64,000 nt of DNA, taken from Nocardia jejuensis NBRC 103114. Lineage in GTDB: Bacteria > Actinomycetota > Actinomycetes > Mycobacteriales > Mycobacteriaceae. This document shows positions 23,352 to 32,178 of the stretch, one piece after another (position 1 is the first letter of the stretch; each line of letters opens with the position of its first letter). The DNA is taken from NCBI RefSeq assembly GCF_001613145.1, contig NZ_BDBU01000034.1:62001-126000 (forward strand). The letters run 5' to 3'. Made by a program: the position numbers and the translations under genes. Below the pieces are notes generated by a model. The model ran no database searches. It had not been told where the DNA came from and saw only the letters and a program-made list of their open reading frames with translations.

Positions 23352-23410
23352 CACCCGGCAGAGTCGGACCCGGTCACCCGGTGAAGTCGGACCCGGTCAC
23401 CCGGCGGAGT
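23352..23410. repeat. Tandem 23-bp repeat at the 3' end of the MmyB-like regulator gene
   Basis: Two full units (23352-23374 and 23375-23397), CACCCGGCAGAGTCGGACCC plus GGT, and a partial third ending near 23410. The stop codon of the downstream-reading regulator (complement of 23397-23399) falls at the unit boundary. It is not a CRISPR: there are no spacers. Confidence 0.85.
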
Positions 23411-24278
23411 CAACCGCGTTCTCCCCGGCCGCCAGCAGCGCGGCGATCCGCCCGGCGACGACGGCGTTCGCGGGCACCTGCGTGACCAGCAGCAGGTCCG
23501 GATTCTCCACCGGGCGCAGCTGGAAGACCTCGAGATCGAGGATTCCGGCCACGGGATGGTCGATCACGATCACCGCCGGACGGAATCTGCGCACCCGGTG
23601 GTCGGACCACCAACGCGCGAACTCCGGACTCGTCCGGCTCACCGCCGCCGCCAGATCCAGCAGTCGCGCGTCGCCGGGACGCCGCCCCAGCGCTTCGCGC
23701 AGCTGGCTCAGCACCGCCCGGGCCGCGGGCTCCCACCCCGGCATCATGGAGCGGGTCACCTCGTCGGTGAACATCATCCACAGCAGATTGCGCCGGCCCT
23801 CGGGCAGGGCGAGCGGATCGCGGCGGGTCACCGCGTAGGGCCGGTTCCAGACCAGGAAATCGAAGCCCCGGTCGTAGATCGAGGCGATATTCGGCGACAC
23901 CGCGTCGACCAGGCATTGCAGGCGCGCTCGATCGGAATCGGAATAGCCGACCTCGGGCTCGGACAGTCCCGCCAGGAACCGCAGGTGCCGATGCTGATCG
24001 GGATCCAGGCGCAGGGTGCGCGCGAGCGCGTCGATCACCTGCCGGCTGGCCTCCACATCGCGGCCCTGCTCGAGCCAGGTGTACCAGGTCAGGCCCACCC
24101 CGGACAGTTCCGCGACCTCCTCGCGCCGCAATCCGGGGGTGCGCCTGCGCGCCGGATCGCCGTGCGGCCGCAGCCCCACCTCGTGCGGCTGCAGCCGGGC
24201 GCGCTGCACCCGCAGGAATTCGCCGAGCTGCGCGTGCCGCGAGCCTGCCGGACCGGAATTGCCTTTGCCACTTACCAT
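23397..24278 (-). CDS. XRE/MmyB-family helix-turn-helix transcriptional regulator
   Basis: A 293-residue DNA-binding protein. The N-terminal HTH region includes LGEFLRVQRARLQP, RRTPGLRREEVAELSGVGLT and WYTWLEQGRDVEAS, the GLRREEVA...YY.RLEQGR pattern of MmyB-like XRE regulators. Residues about 110-280 form the MmyB PAS-like ligand-binding region (IYDRGFDFLVWNRPYAVTRR, LLWMMFTDE). Family members commonly repress a divergent oxidoreductase gene, and here an NmrA-like gene begins 107 bases away on the other strand. That pair probably shares a control region. The last codons lie in a 23-bp tandem repeat. Confidence 0.9.
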   Translation of the reverse strand: MVSGKGNSGPAGSRHAQLGEFLRVQRARLQPHEVGLRPHGDPARRRTPGLRREEVAELSGVGLTWYTWLEQGRDVEASRQVIDALARTLRLDPDQHRHLRFLAGLSEPEVGYSDSDRARLQCLVDAVSPNIASIYDRGFDFLVWNRPYAVTRRDPLALPEGRRNLLWMMFTDEVTRSMMPGWEPAARAVLSQLREALGRRPGDARLLDLAAAVSRTSPEFARWWSDHRVRRFRPAVIVIDHPVAGILDLEVFQLRPVENPDLLLVTQVPANAVVAGRIAALLAAGENAVDSAG

Positions 24279-24287
24279 TTCATCGAT

Positions 24288-24299
24288 CCTGTGTACAGG
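24288..24299. promoter_or_regulatory. Candidate operator between MmyB-like regulator and NmrA gene
   Basis: CCTGTGTACAGG is a 12-base dyad (CCTGT/ACAGG arms) 10 bases upstream of the regulator start. Its position in the divergent intergenic region suits autoregulation and control of the oxidoreductase. Support is the symmetry alone. Confidence 0.35.
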
Positions 24300-24384
24300 G
24301 TCCTACCTAGCAGTATCGCCACCAGGACAGATTCGCGTGCGAGTTCCTACCGTGAGCTTCAGTCACGAGACAGGGGTGCACGAC

Positions 24385-25266
24385 GTGAGCGATACCAAGG
24401 GACCGGTTCTGGTCATCGGAGCAACCGGCAGACAGGGCGGAGCGGCCGCTCGGGCACTGCTCGAAAGAGGCTGGGAAGTAAGGGCTTTCGTCCGGGATCC
24501 GAAATCTCCGGCGGCGGCGCGACTGCACGAGGCCGGGGCGGAGCTGCTGGCCGGCGACCTCGACGACGAGGAATCGCTGCGCGCGGCCCTGGAGGGGGTC
24601 CACGGCGTCTTCCTGATGCTGACCATGATCGAGGGCGTCAATATCAGCCTGGCGGCGGTGGCGGCCGAGGAGCGGCGCGGGAAGGCGGTCGCGGATCTGG
24701 CGCTGAAGGCGGGTGTCGGGCATCTGGTGTACAGCTCGCTCAACGGCGTGTACTCGGGGTCCGGCATCGAGTACTACGACGCCAAGGAACATATCGAGGA
24801 GCACATCCGGGAGCTCGGGCTGCCCGCGACCATGCTGCGGCCGGTGTCGTTCATGGACAACTTCGGCACCTACAGCAAACCGGCCCGGCAGGGCGACGAG
24901 CTGGTGCTGTCGCTGGCCCTGGGACCCGATACGCCCATGCCGCTCATCGCCATTCGCGATATCGGCGAGGTCGCGGCCATCGCGTTCGAGCGGCCCGGCG
25001 AGTTCATCGGGGGCGTCGTGGAACTCGCCGGTGAGGTGCTGACCCCGCGGCAGATCGCCGACACGTTCGGCCGCGCGGCCGATCTGCCCGCCCGGACCTT
25101 CCAGGTGCCGATCGCGCAGATCAAGGCGTTCGACGAACAGGTCGGCAAGATGTTCGAGTTCTTCGAACAGAAGCCCGCCACCGTCGATGTCGCGGCCCTG
25201 CGCGAGATCCACCCGGGACTGCTCACCCTCGAGGCCTGGATCCGGGCCACCGGCTGGAAACTGTAG
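24385..25266 (+). CDS. NmrA/HSCARG-family NAD(P)-binding protein
   Basis: A 293-residue Rossmann-fold protein of the atypical short-chain dehydrogenase group. GTG 24385 is chosen for the AGGGG site eight bases upstream and because the fold starts immediately (VLVIGATGRQGGAAARALL). Residues V-I-G-A-T-G-R-Q-G-G match the GATGxQGG dinucleotide-binding loop of NmrA proteins. VRAFVRDP, GDLDDEESLRAALEGVHGVF and LRPVSFMDNF are also family-typical. Many members sense NADP or act as redox regulators, while others are reductases, so catalysis is not certain. A cupin gene follows nine bases downstream, probably in one transcript, and a MmyB-like regulator is divergent. A paralogue lies at 59661-60557. 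Confidence 0.88.
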   Translation: MSDTKGPVLVIGATGRQGGAAARALLERGWEVRAFVRDPKSPAAARLHEAGAELLAGDLDDEESLRAALEGVHGVFLMLTMIEGVNISLAAVAAEERRGKAVADLALKAGVGHLVYSSLNGVYSGSGIEYYDAKEHIEEHIRELGLPATMLRPVSFMDNFGTYSKPARQGDELVLSLALGPDTPMPLIAIRDIGEVAAIAFERPGEFIGGVVELAGEVLTPRQIADTFGRAADLPARTFQVPIAQIKAFDEQVGKMFEFFEQKPATVDVAALREIHPGLLTLEAWIRATGWKL

Positions 25267-25275
25267 GAGCACACC

Positions 25276-25803
25276 ATGACCGACGGATTGCTGGCGGCCG
25301 ACGGCCTGCTGCTCCCGCCCGGAACCGGCGACAGGGTGCAGCCGACCATGACGCTCAAGGTCGGCGCGGACCGTTCCGACGCCTGGTCCGCGTTCGAGGC
25401 CCGGGTGCCGCCCGGCTTCGACGTGGGCGCGCACTGGCACGGGGAGGCGGAGGAGATCTTCTACGTGGTCGAGGGCGAACTGGACCTGCTCGCCTTCCAC
25501 CCCGCCGCCGAGGCCATCGGAGACTGGCGCGCCTGGGAGGCCTCGGACGGCACGACCGTCTATCGAGGCGGTCCGGGCAGTTTCATGTACGTGCCGGCCG
25601 GGTGTCCGCACGCGTTCTTCAACCCCGGGACAGTCACGGCCACAATGCTTTTCATGGTCACCCCGTCCGGGCACGAGAAGTACCTGAAGGAGCTGACCGA
25701 CCTGCTGACCTCGGGTGAGGCGACAGCGGACAGCATCGGGGAACTGCGGCTCGAGCACGACATCCACCAACTCACCCCACTACAGAACCGCCCGCCGGGC
25801 TGA
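25276..25803 (+). CDS. Cupin-domain protein
   Basis: A 175-residue single-cupin beta-barrel protein. The first cupin motif is at about residues 47-70 (GAHWHGEAEEIFYVVEGELD), with two histidines and a glutamate as likely metal ligands. The second is at about 100-118 (GSFMYVPAGCPHAFFNPG), with the last histidine ligand. Start ATG 25276 is preceded by TAGGAG. Its substrate cannot be read from sequence; actinobacterial relatives include quercetinase-like and unassigned enzymes. It follows an NmrA-family gene by nine bases and ends before a strong hairpin, so the two likely form one regulated unit. Confidence 0.85.
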   Translation: MTDGLLAADGLLLPPGTGDRVQPTMTLKVGADRSDAWSAFEARVPPGFDVGAHWHGEAEEIFYVVEGELDLLAFHPAAEAIGDWRAWEASDGTTVYRGGPGSFMYVPAGCPHAFFNPGTVTATMLFMVTPSGHEKYLKELTDLLTSGEATADSIGELRLEHDIHQLTPLQNRPPG

Positions 25804-25837
25804 GCCGCGAGACTGGCAACTTCCTGCCAGTGGAACG

Positions 25838-25883
25838 AAACAAGCCCCCGCGCACCGGAATCCGGCGCACGGGGGCTTGTTTT
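25838..25883. terminator. Hairpin terminator between cupin gene and tsf
   Basis: AACAAGCCCCCG pairs with CGGGGGCTTGTT, with an inner imperfect stem (CACCGG/CCGGCG), and is followed by TTTT on the plus strand and led by AAA, so it can serve both convergent genes. Confidence 0.85.
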
Positions 25884-25890
25884 CGGCCTA

Positions 25891-26715
25891 TCAGGCCTGA
25901 CCGACCTCGAAACGAGCGAAGCGGGTGATGGTGACACCGGCCTCGTCCAGGAGGGCCTTCACGGTCTTCTTGCTGTCGGTGACCGACGACTGCTCCAGCA
26001 GGACGACGTCCTTGTAGAAGCCGTTCACGCGACCTTCGACGATCTTCGGAAGGGCGGCCTCGGGCTTGCCCTCCTCCTTCGCGGTGGCCTCGGCGACACG
26101 ACGCTCGGCCTCGACGACCTCGGCCGGAACCTCGTCACGAGTGACGTACTTGGCCTTGAGCGCGGCGATCTGCATGGCGGCGGCACGCGCGACCTCGGCA
26201 GCGGCGTCGCCCTCACCCTTGTACTCGACCAGCACGCCGACGGCGGGCGGCAGGTCGGTGGCGCGCTTGTGCAGGTACGTGGCGACCGGGCCCTCGAAGG
26301 ACACGACGCGACGCAGCTCGAGCTTCTCGCCGATCTTGGCGGCCAGCTCCTGCACGGCCTGGTCGGCGGTCTTGCCGCCCAGGTCGACAGCCTTCAGGGC
26401 TTCCAGATCGGCCGGGCGCGCCTTGGCGGCCGCGGTGGCGATGCTGGTGGTCAGCTCCTGGAATTCGGCGTTCTTGGCGACGAAGTCGGTCTCGGAGTTG
26501 ATCTCGTACATGACGCCGTCCTGCGCGGCGACCAGGCCCTCGGCGGTGGCGCGCTCAGCGCGCTTGCCGACGTCCTTGGCGCCCTTGATGCGCAGGTGCT
26601 CGACGGCCTTGTCGAAATCGCCCTCGTTCTCCTCGAGCGCCCGCTTGCAGTCCATCATTCCGGAGCCGGTGAGCTCGCGAAGCCGCTTCACGTCAGCGGC
26701 GGTGTAGTTCGCCAT
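25891..26715 (-). CDS. tsf: Translation elongation factor Ts
   Basis: A 274-residue guanine-nucleotide exchange factor that regenerates EF-Tu-GTP. The N-terminal UBA-like domain is MANYTAADVKRLRELTGSGM, continuing MDCKRALEE. The core includes EINSETDFVAKNAEFQEL, whose TDFV contacts EF-Tu, and the two subdomains extend to the C-terminal FARFEVGQA. Length matches actinobacterial EF-Ts. It lies 101 bases after rpsB on the same strand, the near-universal rpsB-tsf pair. Confidence 0.98.
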   Translation of the reverse strand: MANYTAADVKRLRELTGSGMMDCKRALEENEGDFDKAVEHLRIKGAKDVGKRAERATAEGLVAAQDGVMYEINSETDFVAKNAEFQELTTSIATAAAKARPADLEALKAVDLGGKTADQAVQELAAKIGEKLELRRVVSFEGPVATYLHKRATDLPPAVGVLVEYKGEGDAAAEVARAAAMQIAALKAKYVTRDEVPAEVVEAERRVAEATAKEEGKPEAALPKIVEGRVNGFYKDVVLLEQSSVTDSKKTVKALLDEAGVTITRFARFEVGQA

Positions 26716-26816
26716 CTAGGGCGAGCCTCCTCAGTGTTGGTCTGTGGTGGTCACACCATGCCGCCCGCCTCCGAACAGGAGGGGGCGGCAGGGTGAACTT
26801 ACGTCGTTGACGCGAC

Positions 26817-27701
26817 TCAGAAGTCGGCCGGCGTGGTGGCCGGGGGAACTTCCTGGAGTGCGGCCTCAGCGGCGGTCTCGACGGGGGCCTCGGCCGTGGC
26901 CTCGGCGGGAGCCTCGACGACGGGGGTCGCCGAAGCCAGCAGCTCCTGCTCCCACTCCGCCAGCGGCTCGCCGGCGGCGCCGGCTTCCGGCTTGGAGTCG
27001 CCACCGGCGCGCGCGGAACGAGCCTGCATGCCCTCGGCCACCGCGGAAGCGACGACCTTGGTCAGCAGCGCGGCCGAGCGGATCGCGTCGTCGTTACCCG
27101 GGATCGGGTAGTCGACGAGGTCGGGGTCGCAGTTGGTATCCAGGATCGCGATGACCGGGATGTTCAGCTTGCGAGCCTCACCGACGGCGATGTGCTCCTT
27201 GTTGGTGTCGACGACCCAGATGGCCGACGGAACCTTGGCCATGTCCCGGATTCCACCGAGGGTGCGCTCGAGCTTGTTCTTCTCACGCGTCAGCATGAGG
27301 ATTTCCTTCTTGGTGCGACCTTCGAACCCGCCGGTCTGCTCCATCGCCTCGAGTTCCTTCATGCGCTGCAGGCGCTTGTGGACCGTCGAGAAGTTGGTGA
27401 GCATGCCACCCAGCCAGCGCTGGTTCACGTACGGCATGCCGACGCGGGTCGCCTCGGAAGCGATCGATTCCTGGGCCTGCTTCTTGGTTCCGACGAAGAG
27501 AACGGTGCCACCGTGGGCGACAGTCTCCTTGACGAACTCGTAGGCCTTGTCGATGTAGGTCAGCGTCTGCTGAAGGTCGATGATGTAGATGCCGTTGCGG
27601 TCGGTGAAGATGAACCGCTTCATCTTCGGGTTCCACCGGCGAGTCTGGTGTCCGAAGTGCGCGCCGCTGTCAAGCAGCTGCTTCATAGTTACGACAGCCA
27701 T
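26817..27701 (-). CDS. rpsB: 30S ribosomal protein S2
   Basis: A 294-residue ribosomal protein. ATG 27701 is chosen because MAVVTMKQLLDSGAHFGHQT is the conserved S2 N-terminus; an in-frame start 72 bases upstream has no counterpart in the family. Signatures are RRWNPKMKRFIFTDRNGIYI, VGTKKQAQE, RWLGGMLTNFSTVHKRL and PSAIWVVDTNKEHIAVGEA. The C-terminal 60 residues (after KVVASAVAEGMQAR) form an Ala/Glu-rich tail common in actinobacterial S2. It is followed by tsf. The upstream 332 bases to the divergent M23 peptidase gene (27702-28033) hold its leader; I see no riboswitch or further gene there. Confidence 0.97.
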   Translation of the reverse strand: MAVVTMKQLLDSGAHFGHQTRRWNPKMKRFIFTDRNGIYIIDLQQTLTYIDKAYEFVKETVAHGGTVLFVGTKKQAQESIASEATRVGMPYVNQRWLGGMLTNFSTVHKRLQRMKELEAMEQTGGFEGRTKKEILMLTREKNKLERTLGGIRDMAKVPSAIWVVDTNKEHIAVGEARKLNIPVIAILDTNCDPDLVDYPIPGNDDAIRSAALLTKVVASAVAEGMQARSARAGGDSKPEAGAAGEPLAEWEQELLASATPVVEAPAEATAEAPVETAAEAALQEVPPATTPADF

Positions 27702-28033
27702 AGCTCCCGTTAACCTCTTTCTTTGCTGGTTGTCACAAGGGTCGGCGACCCCTGTCCTAGCGCTCACGGCCACCGGAACCCTCCGAGATAATCAGGGGGA
27801 CCAGCCGGCGGCACTCGATGTGGGCGCGCGAAGTCGGTCGGCGTTTACGCAAACCGCTGGCTCAGTTTACGCAGCGGTCCCCCAGTCGCGAAATCGGGTC
27901 CTGGACGTGCGGCTGAAAGCGACGCGGACAGAGCTCAAAAGTTAGAAGCGGGTGATATTCACATGCCGCCGATCAATCCACACTCGCCGACGGGGCCATT
28001 TCGCGACACGATGCGCGGGCGCACGCTCTGCTC

Positions 28034-28543
28034 ATGCGCCTGTATATGTCGATCGTTCTGGGCTGGTTGCCGCTGATTCTGTTCGCGCCGTTGCTCACCG
28101 CACCGGTCTGCACGGCCGCGCCGAACACGGATTTCGACTGGCCGCTACGGCCGCGCCCGGAGGTGGTGCGGGTATTCGACAAACCCGCGCACGACTGGCT
28201 GCCCGGGCATCGCGGCGTGGATCTGGCCGGGAGTGCGGGACAGTCCGTTCTCGCGGCGGGGGACGGCGTCGTGGCGTTCGCGGGTGCGGTGGCGGGCAAG
28301 CATGTGATGTCCATCGATCATGCCGACGGGGTGCGCACCACCTATGAGCCGGTCCAGGGGGCACTTCCATTGGGCCGCAGAGTAATTCGCGGTTCCACCA
28401 TCGGAACTCTGGAATCGGGGCACCCGGGCTGCGCCGCATCCGCGTGCCTGCACTGGGGTGCCCGGCGCGATCACGATTACATCGATCCCCTGGGCCTGCT
28501 GCACCACACTCCGATCCGCCTGAAACCGGTCGGCACGTCGTGA
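28034..28543 (+). CDS. Secreted M23 (LytM-type) peptidase
   Basis: A 169-residue exported protein with an N-terminal signal sequence (hydrophobic core IVLGWLPLILFAPLL, likely cleavage near CTAAP). The mature part is a minimal M23 fold: GHRGVDLAG carries the H...D metal ligands and CLHWGARR carries the HxH-like last motif (only H plus W-G here). Such enzymes cut peptidoglycan cross-bridges or act as non-catalytic activators of hydrolases. The ligand H-x8-D pattern and LHWG suggest an intact site. It is divergent from rpsB; from memory, M. tuberculosis has an M23 gene (Rv2891) at the same position, which supports orthology. Confidence 0.85.
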   Translation: MRLYMSIVLGWLPLILFAPLLTAPVCTAAPNTDFDWPLRPRPEVVRVFDKPAHDWLPGHRGVDLAGSAGQSVLAAGDGVVAFAGAVAGKHVMSIDHADGVRTTYEPVQGALPLGRRVIRGSTIGTLESGHPGCAASACLHWGARRDHDYIDPLGLLHHTPIRLKPVGTS

Positions 28544-28610
28544 ATCACCGAGGTGGTGAGGCGGCTCACCGACCACCCATCCGGGTGCCGAAACCTGTGA
28601 GGATGGGGAT

Positions 28611-29123
28611 ATGTCGAACGAGCCCGCCGTCCCCTTCACCTATTCCGAGGTCGGCGCGACGAAGGGGAACTTCCCGCCGGGCTACCACGAGTTCCGGCTC
28701 CGTCGTCGAATCGGTGCGGGCCGGGCACTGTTCGAGACGGCGGGCGCGCAGATCCTGGCCTATCGAATGCAGAAGGGCACCGGCATCTTCCGCGAGGCCA
28801 CCACCGACACCGCCGAGCCCGGCACCGAGCTCACGGTTCGCCTGGGCCCCGGCCCCCTGGGCATCACCGCTCCCTGCCGAGTCGTCTACCTTCTCGACGA
28901 ACCCGACCGGCGCGGCTTCGCCTACGGCACTCTCCCCGGCCACCCCGAAACCGGCGAGGAACTGTTCGCCGTGGAATACGACCCCACCGACGAATCCGTC
29001 TATGGCATCGTCGAAGCCTTCTCCCGCCCGGGCGCCTGGTACACCCGGCTGGGCGGCCCGGTGGTCCGTCTCGTTCAGCGCTGGTTCGCGGGCCGCTACA
29101 TCGACACACTTCGCCCACGCTGA
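28611..29123 (+). CDS. DUF1990-family protein
   Basis: A 170-residue soluble protein of the DUF1990 group. Family-like features are FTYSEVGAT near the start, GYHEFRLRRRIGAGRALFE, a hydrophobic beta-rich middle (CRVVYLLDEPDRRGFAYGTL), GHPETGEELFAVEYD and the C-terminal VQRWFAGRYIDTLRP. The fold is thought to be SRPBCC-like and the function is unknown. ATG 28611 is the only start that keeps the full domain. It lies 67 bases after the M23 gene on the same strand and may share its transcript. Confidence 0.85.
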   Translation: MSNEPAVPFTYSEVGATKGNFPPGYHEFRLRRRIGAGRALFETAGAQILAYRMQKGTGIFREATTDTAEPGTELTVRLGPGPLGITAPCRVVYLLDEPDRRGFAYGTLPGHPETGEELFAVEYDPTDESVYGIVEAFSRPGAWYTRLGGPVVRLVQRWFAGRYIDTLRPR

Positions 29124-29280
29124 GAGGGCGAGCCCCGAAGCGAAATACCCCGGCACCCTGCGGCGGCCGAGAGTATCGATCGAGCGTGCCGGTCAGCCCG
29201 CGTTCAGCTCCGTCGGAGCGGGACTCGCATTCCGTTGCGGCGATGCACCGTTCGTCGATGTCGGGGCAGGCCGCGAGGGC

Positions 29281-30045
29281 TCATACGGCGGCGGGGGTCG
29301 CCTTTTCACGCTCGGCGAGTTCGGACTTCCAGGTGCGGAAGCCCTCCTCGGTACGGCCGCGACGCCAGTAGCCGGAGATGGAGTTCGCCCATTCCGCGGA
29401 GACGCCGTGCTCCTTGCGGATGTAGGGGCGCAGGTCGTGCATGACGGCCTGGGCTTCACCGTGGATGAAGACCTGGACCTGGCCTTCGAGCCACGGCAGG
29501 GCGCGCACGGCCGCCGCCAGCGCCACGCCGGGTTCGGCATCGCCGCGGTGGACCCAGGTGAGTTCCACACCCTCGGGGTGCACGACCGCGACTTCGTCCG
29601 CGGGACCGTGGACTTCGAGAACGATGTAGCCGACGGCGTCGGCGGGCAGTGCCTCGGAGGCCGCGGCAATAGCGGGCAGGGCGGATTCGTCACCGGCGAG
29701 CAGGTGCCACTCGGCGTCGGCGCGCGGGGCGTACGCGCCGCCGGGGCCCATGAGTTCGATGGTGTCGCCCGGTTCGGCGGCGATCGCCCAGGGTCCGGCG
29801 ACACCCTCCTCGCCGTGGTAGACGAAATCGATCGCGATCTCCTCGGCGGCGGGGTCGACCGAACGCACGGTGTAGGTGCGCATGACATCGCCGTCCGGAC
29901 CGGGGAAGGCGAGCTTGACGTACGCGTCGGTGAATCCGTTGGGCTGGAACGAGGCGAAGCCGGGACCACCGAGATGCACCCTGACCAGGTGATCCGACAG
30001 GCGGATCGTGTGCTGGACCACGAGCGTCGTGCGTGTGCGTGCCAA
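29281..30045 (-). CDS. Siderophore-interacting FAD-binding protein (ViuB-like ferric-siderophore reductase)
   Basis: About 254 residues. TTG 30045 is favoured because AGGAGG sits five bases upstream; ATG 30060, 15 bases earlier, overlaps that site and has none of its own. The N-terminal FAD domain has VVQHTIRLSDHLVRVHLGGP and MRTYTVRSVD (the RxYTxR flavin motif). The C-terminal NAD(P)-binding half has HLLAGDESALPAIAAASEAL and GYWRRGRTEEGFR, the SGYWRxG ending typical of SIP proteins. Members reduce ferric siderophores in the cytoplasm to release iron. An IdeR-like box just upstream indicates iron repression. From memory, M. tuberculosis has viuB in the same neighbourhood. Confidence 0.93.
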   Translation of the reverse strand: MARTRTTLVVQHTIRLSDHLVRVHLGGPGFASFQPNGFTDAYVKLAFPGPDGDVMRTYTVRSVDPAAEEIAIDFVYHGEEGVAGPWAIAAEPGDTIELMGPGGAYAPRADAEWHLLAGDESALPAIAAASEALPADAVGYIVLEVHGPADEVAVVHPEGVELTWVHRGDAEPGVALAAAVRALPWLEGQVQVFIHGEAQAVMHDLRPYIRKEHGVSAEWANSISGYWRRGRTEEGFRTWKSELAEREKATPAAV

Positions 30046-30062
30046 GGGATCCTCCTGCATAA

Positions 30063-30081
30063 TTAGGGTTACCTAACTGAA
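30063..30081 (-). promoter_or_regulatory. IdeR/DtxR-type iron box
   Basis: Read on the minus strand, TTCAGTTAGGTAACCCTAA matches 14 of 19 positions of the IdeR consensus (TTAGGTTAGGCTAACCTAA). It ends 18 bases before the predicted TTG start of the siderophore-interacting gene, a normal place for Fe-dependent repression. Confidence 0.7.
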
Positions 30082-30199
30082 CCTAGCATGACCTTCGATA
30101 GCTCGTCGATACAGCGGCGATATGACAGATCCCACGATCCTGCCGTCGACCGGCGACGAACCCCGCGTACGACGGGGTCCCGCGCACCGGTCACGGCGT

Positions 30200-30964
30200 T
30201 TACGCCAGTGCCTCGACGAGACCACTCAAAGCCCTTGCCAAGCGCTCGAGTCCAGGTCCGGGCACACCACCTGGCTCGGTCATATACGAATCGCGCCGGA
30301 TTTCGATCATCAACGCACTCACGCGTGAATCGATTCCATAGCGGTCCAGCGGCACATAAGTACCCACGAACGGAGTGTTTATGCCTCTTTCCCCGAAGTC
30401 GGCGAAGACGGACTCGGCGAGCGCGGTCAATTCGGGAGGAGTGTGAAATTCGTCCACGCCCAGACAGATCGCCGGCCGAGGGGCGTCACCGTGCAATTCG
30501 TAGGGCAGTCGGCGCGTGGGGTACGAGTGCACGTCGATGATCACGGCCCGGCCGGTGACAGCGAGCCGATCCGCCACCACCTCCGACATGGCCCGGGCAT
30601 ACGGATGGAAATAGCTCTCGAGCAACGGCGCGGGATCGAAATCCGGCGGGCGCAGCGCATCGCCATGGGTGGTGCGGGTGTAGACCGCGCCCATGCCGAC
30701 CGCGAGCATCTGCTCCCGCTCGTCCGGGAACCGCTCGGGATCCACCACCAGTCTCGACAGCCGATTGACGAATTGCCAAGGCGAAGAATGGCATTGCGCC
30801 GCCGCGAGAGCGGCGAGCCGAGCGGTGTGCGCGTCGGTGATGCGGTCCAGTTCCGCGTCGAGTGCCCTGTCACCGAGCAGGATCCCGGCCCGAACCGCGG
30901 CCGGAATGGCGGTGGCTGAGTGTGGCACATGCAGGATCACCGGCGAATCGGCATCCCCGCGCAC
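30200..30964 (-). CDS. N-formylglutamate amidohydrolase
   Basis: A 254-residue cytoplasmic hydrolase, starting at GTG 30964. Motifs follow the family: SPVILHVPHSATAIP at the N-terminus, ITDAHTARLAA, FVNRLSRLVVDPERFPDE (the NRxSRLVVDPERF signature), TTHGDALR, SYFHPYARAMSEVV, VIIDVHSYPTRRLPYE and LMIEIRRDSYM. These supply the likely zinc ligands (His/Glu) of the M14-like fold. The enzyme deformylates N-formylglutamate in histidine degradation, but no hut genes lie nearby, so the substrate could differ. It is cut off from xerC by 43 bases on the same strand. Confidence 0.92.
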   Translation of the reverse strand: MRGDADSPVILHVPHSATAIPAAVRAGILLGDRALDAELDRITDAHTARLAALAAAQCHSSPWQFVNRLSRLVVDPERFPDEREQMLAVGMGAVYTRTTHGDALRPPDFDPAPLLESYFHPYARAMSEVVADRLAVTGRAVIIDVHSYPTRRLPYELHGDAPRPAICLGVDEFHTPPELTALAESVFADFGERGINTPFVGTYVPLDRYGIDSRVSALMIEIRRDSYMTEPGGVPGPGLERLARALSGLVEALA

Positions 30965-31007
30965 CAGCTCGACCGACTCGGGGATACCTGCGCGGCGACG
31001 CGGATGC

Positions 31008-31931
31008 TCACGCGCGGGGGTGGGCTTGATCGTGCACCTTCTTGAGACGCTCTATGGAGACGTGGGTGTAGAGCTGGGTGGTGGCCATGCTGGCGTGCCC
31101 GAGGATTTCCTGAACGACTCGCAGATCCGCGCCGCCTTCGAGCAGGTGGGTGGCCGCGGTATGGCGGAAACCGTGCGGGCCCATGTCCGGAGCTCCCGGA
31201 ATCGCGGAGATCACCTCGTGCACAACACTTCTGGCTTGGCGCTGATCCAGCCGACCACCCCGCCGGCCGAGCAGCAGGGCGCGCCCCGACGCGTCGGTGG
31301 CGAAGGCGGAGCGGCCGTGCCGCAGCCAACTGTCCAGGGCCGCGTCGGCCGGTCCGCCGAAGGGCACGGACCGCTCCTTGTTGCCCTTGCCCAGCACCCG
31401 GACGAGTCGGCGCTCGCGATCCACGTCCTCGATGTCGAGCCCGCACAGTTCACTGACCCGGATCCCGGTGGCGTACAGCATCTCCACGATCAGCCGATCC
31501 CGCAGGGCCATCGGATCATGCTGGGCCGCACCGGATTCCGCCGCCTCCATGGCCGCTCGCGCCTGTTCCTTACCCAGTACCGACGGCAGCACTCGATGCG
31601 CCTTCGCCGAGCCGAGCCGAGGTCCGGGATCCACCGTCAACCGCCCGGTATAGGTCAGCCACGCGGTGAAGGTGCGCGCCGAGGAGGCCCGCCGCGCCAT
31701 GGTCGTGCGCGCCGCACCGCTCGCCGCCTGCTGCGCCAGCCACGACCGCAACAGCGCCAGATCCACCTCGCCCACACCGGAATCCGCCGACCGCTGCACC
31801 AGATGCTCCAGCAGTGACCGCGCATCCCCCGCGTACGCCCGCACCGTGTGCTCCGACCGATTCCGCCCGAGCCGCAGATGCCGCCCGTACTCGGTCAGCA
31901 ACGCCTCCAGATCCTCGGGCAATCCACTCAT
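31008..31931 (-). CDS. xerC: Tyrosine recombinase XerC
   Basis: A 307-residue site-specific recombinase. ATG 31931 is chosen because it begins the conserved N-terminal SAM-like domain (about residues 5-95); the in-frame upstream extension is glycine-rich and unlike the family. Catalytic residues are visible: R158 (ATGIRVSELCGL), a lysine in GKGNKERSVP, H253-x-x-R256 (HGFRHTAATHLL), H279 (EILGHASM) and Y288 (TTQLYTHVS). XerC with XerD resolves chromosome dimers at dif. The housekeeping position among dprA, yifB and rpsB, shared with mycobacteria, shows this is the chromosomal Xer protein and not a phage integrase. Confidence 0.96.
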   Translation of the reverse strand: MSGLPEDLEALLTEYGRHLRLGRNRSEHTVRAYAGDARSLLEHLVQRSADSGVGEVDLALLRSWLAQQAASGAARTTMARRASSARTFTAWLTYTGRLTVDPGPRLGSAKAHRVLPSVLGKEQARAAMEAAESGAAQHDPMALRDRLIVEMLYATGIRVSELCGLDIEDVDRERRLVRVLGKGNKERSVPFGGPADAALDSWLRHGRSAFATDASGRALLLGRRGGRLDQRQARSVVHEVISAIPGAPDMGPHGFRHTAATHLLEGGADLRVVQEILGHASMATTQLYTHVSIERLKKVHDQAHPRA

Positions 31932-32178
31932 CACCCCACCTTCACCACCCCACCCCCACAAGGCAAGCACCCGCGCCGGTCACCCCGCTCACACCTATCC
32001 CACATCACAGTGCCCCGCCGACCCGCACAGCAGAACCACTCCACCGGCGCGGGCAGCATCACGAAACCAGCCCAGGTCACCCACTCGCGGCCCTCTCTTC
32101 TGCGCCACTCACCCAGCCGGGCGGCACCCGCGTCGGTCGACCCGGTCGCATCCCTGCGCGTCCGAAGGTCGCTGCTTC

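Noticed and set aside
23352..23410. CRISPR-like repeat
   Set aside because: Units are directly adjacent with no spacers and no cas genes nearby.
31008..31931. Phage integrase or mobile element
   Set aside because: The recombinase is XerC in conserved housekeeping order, with no att-like repeats or phage genes beside it.
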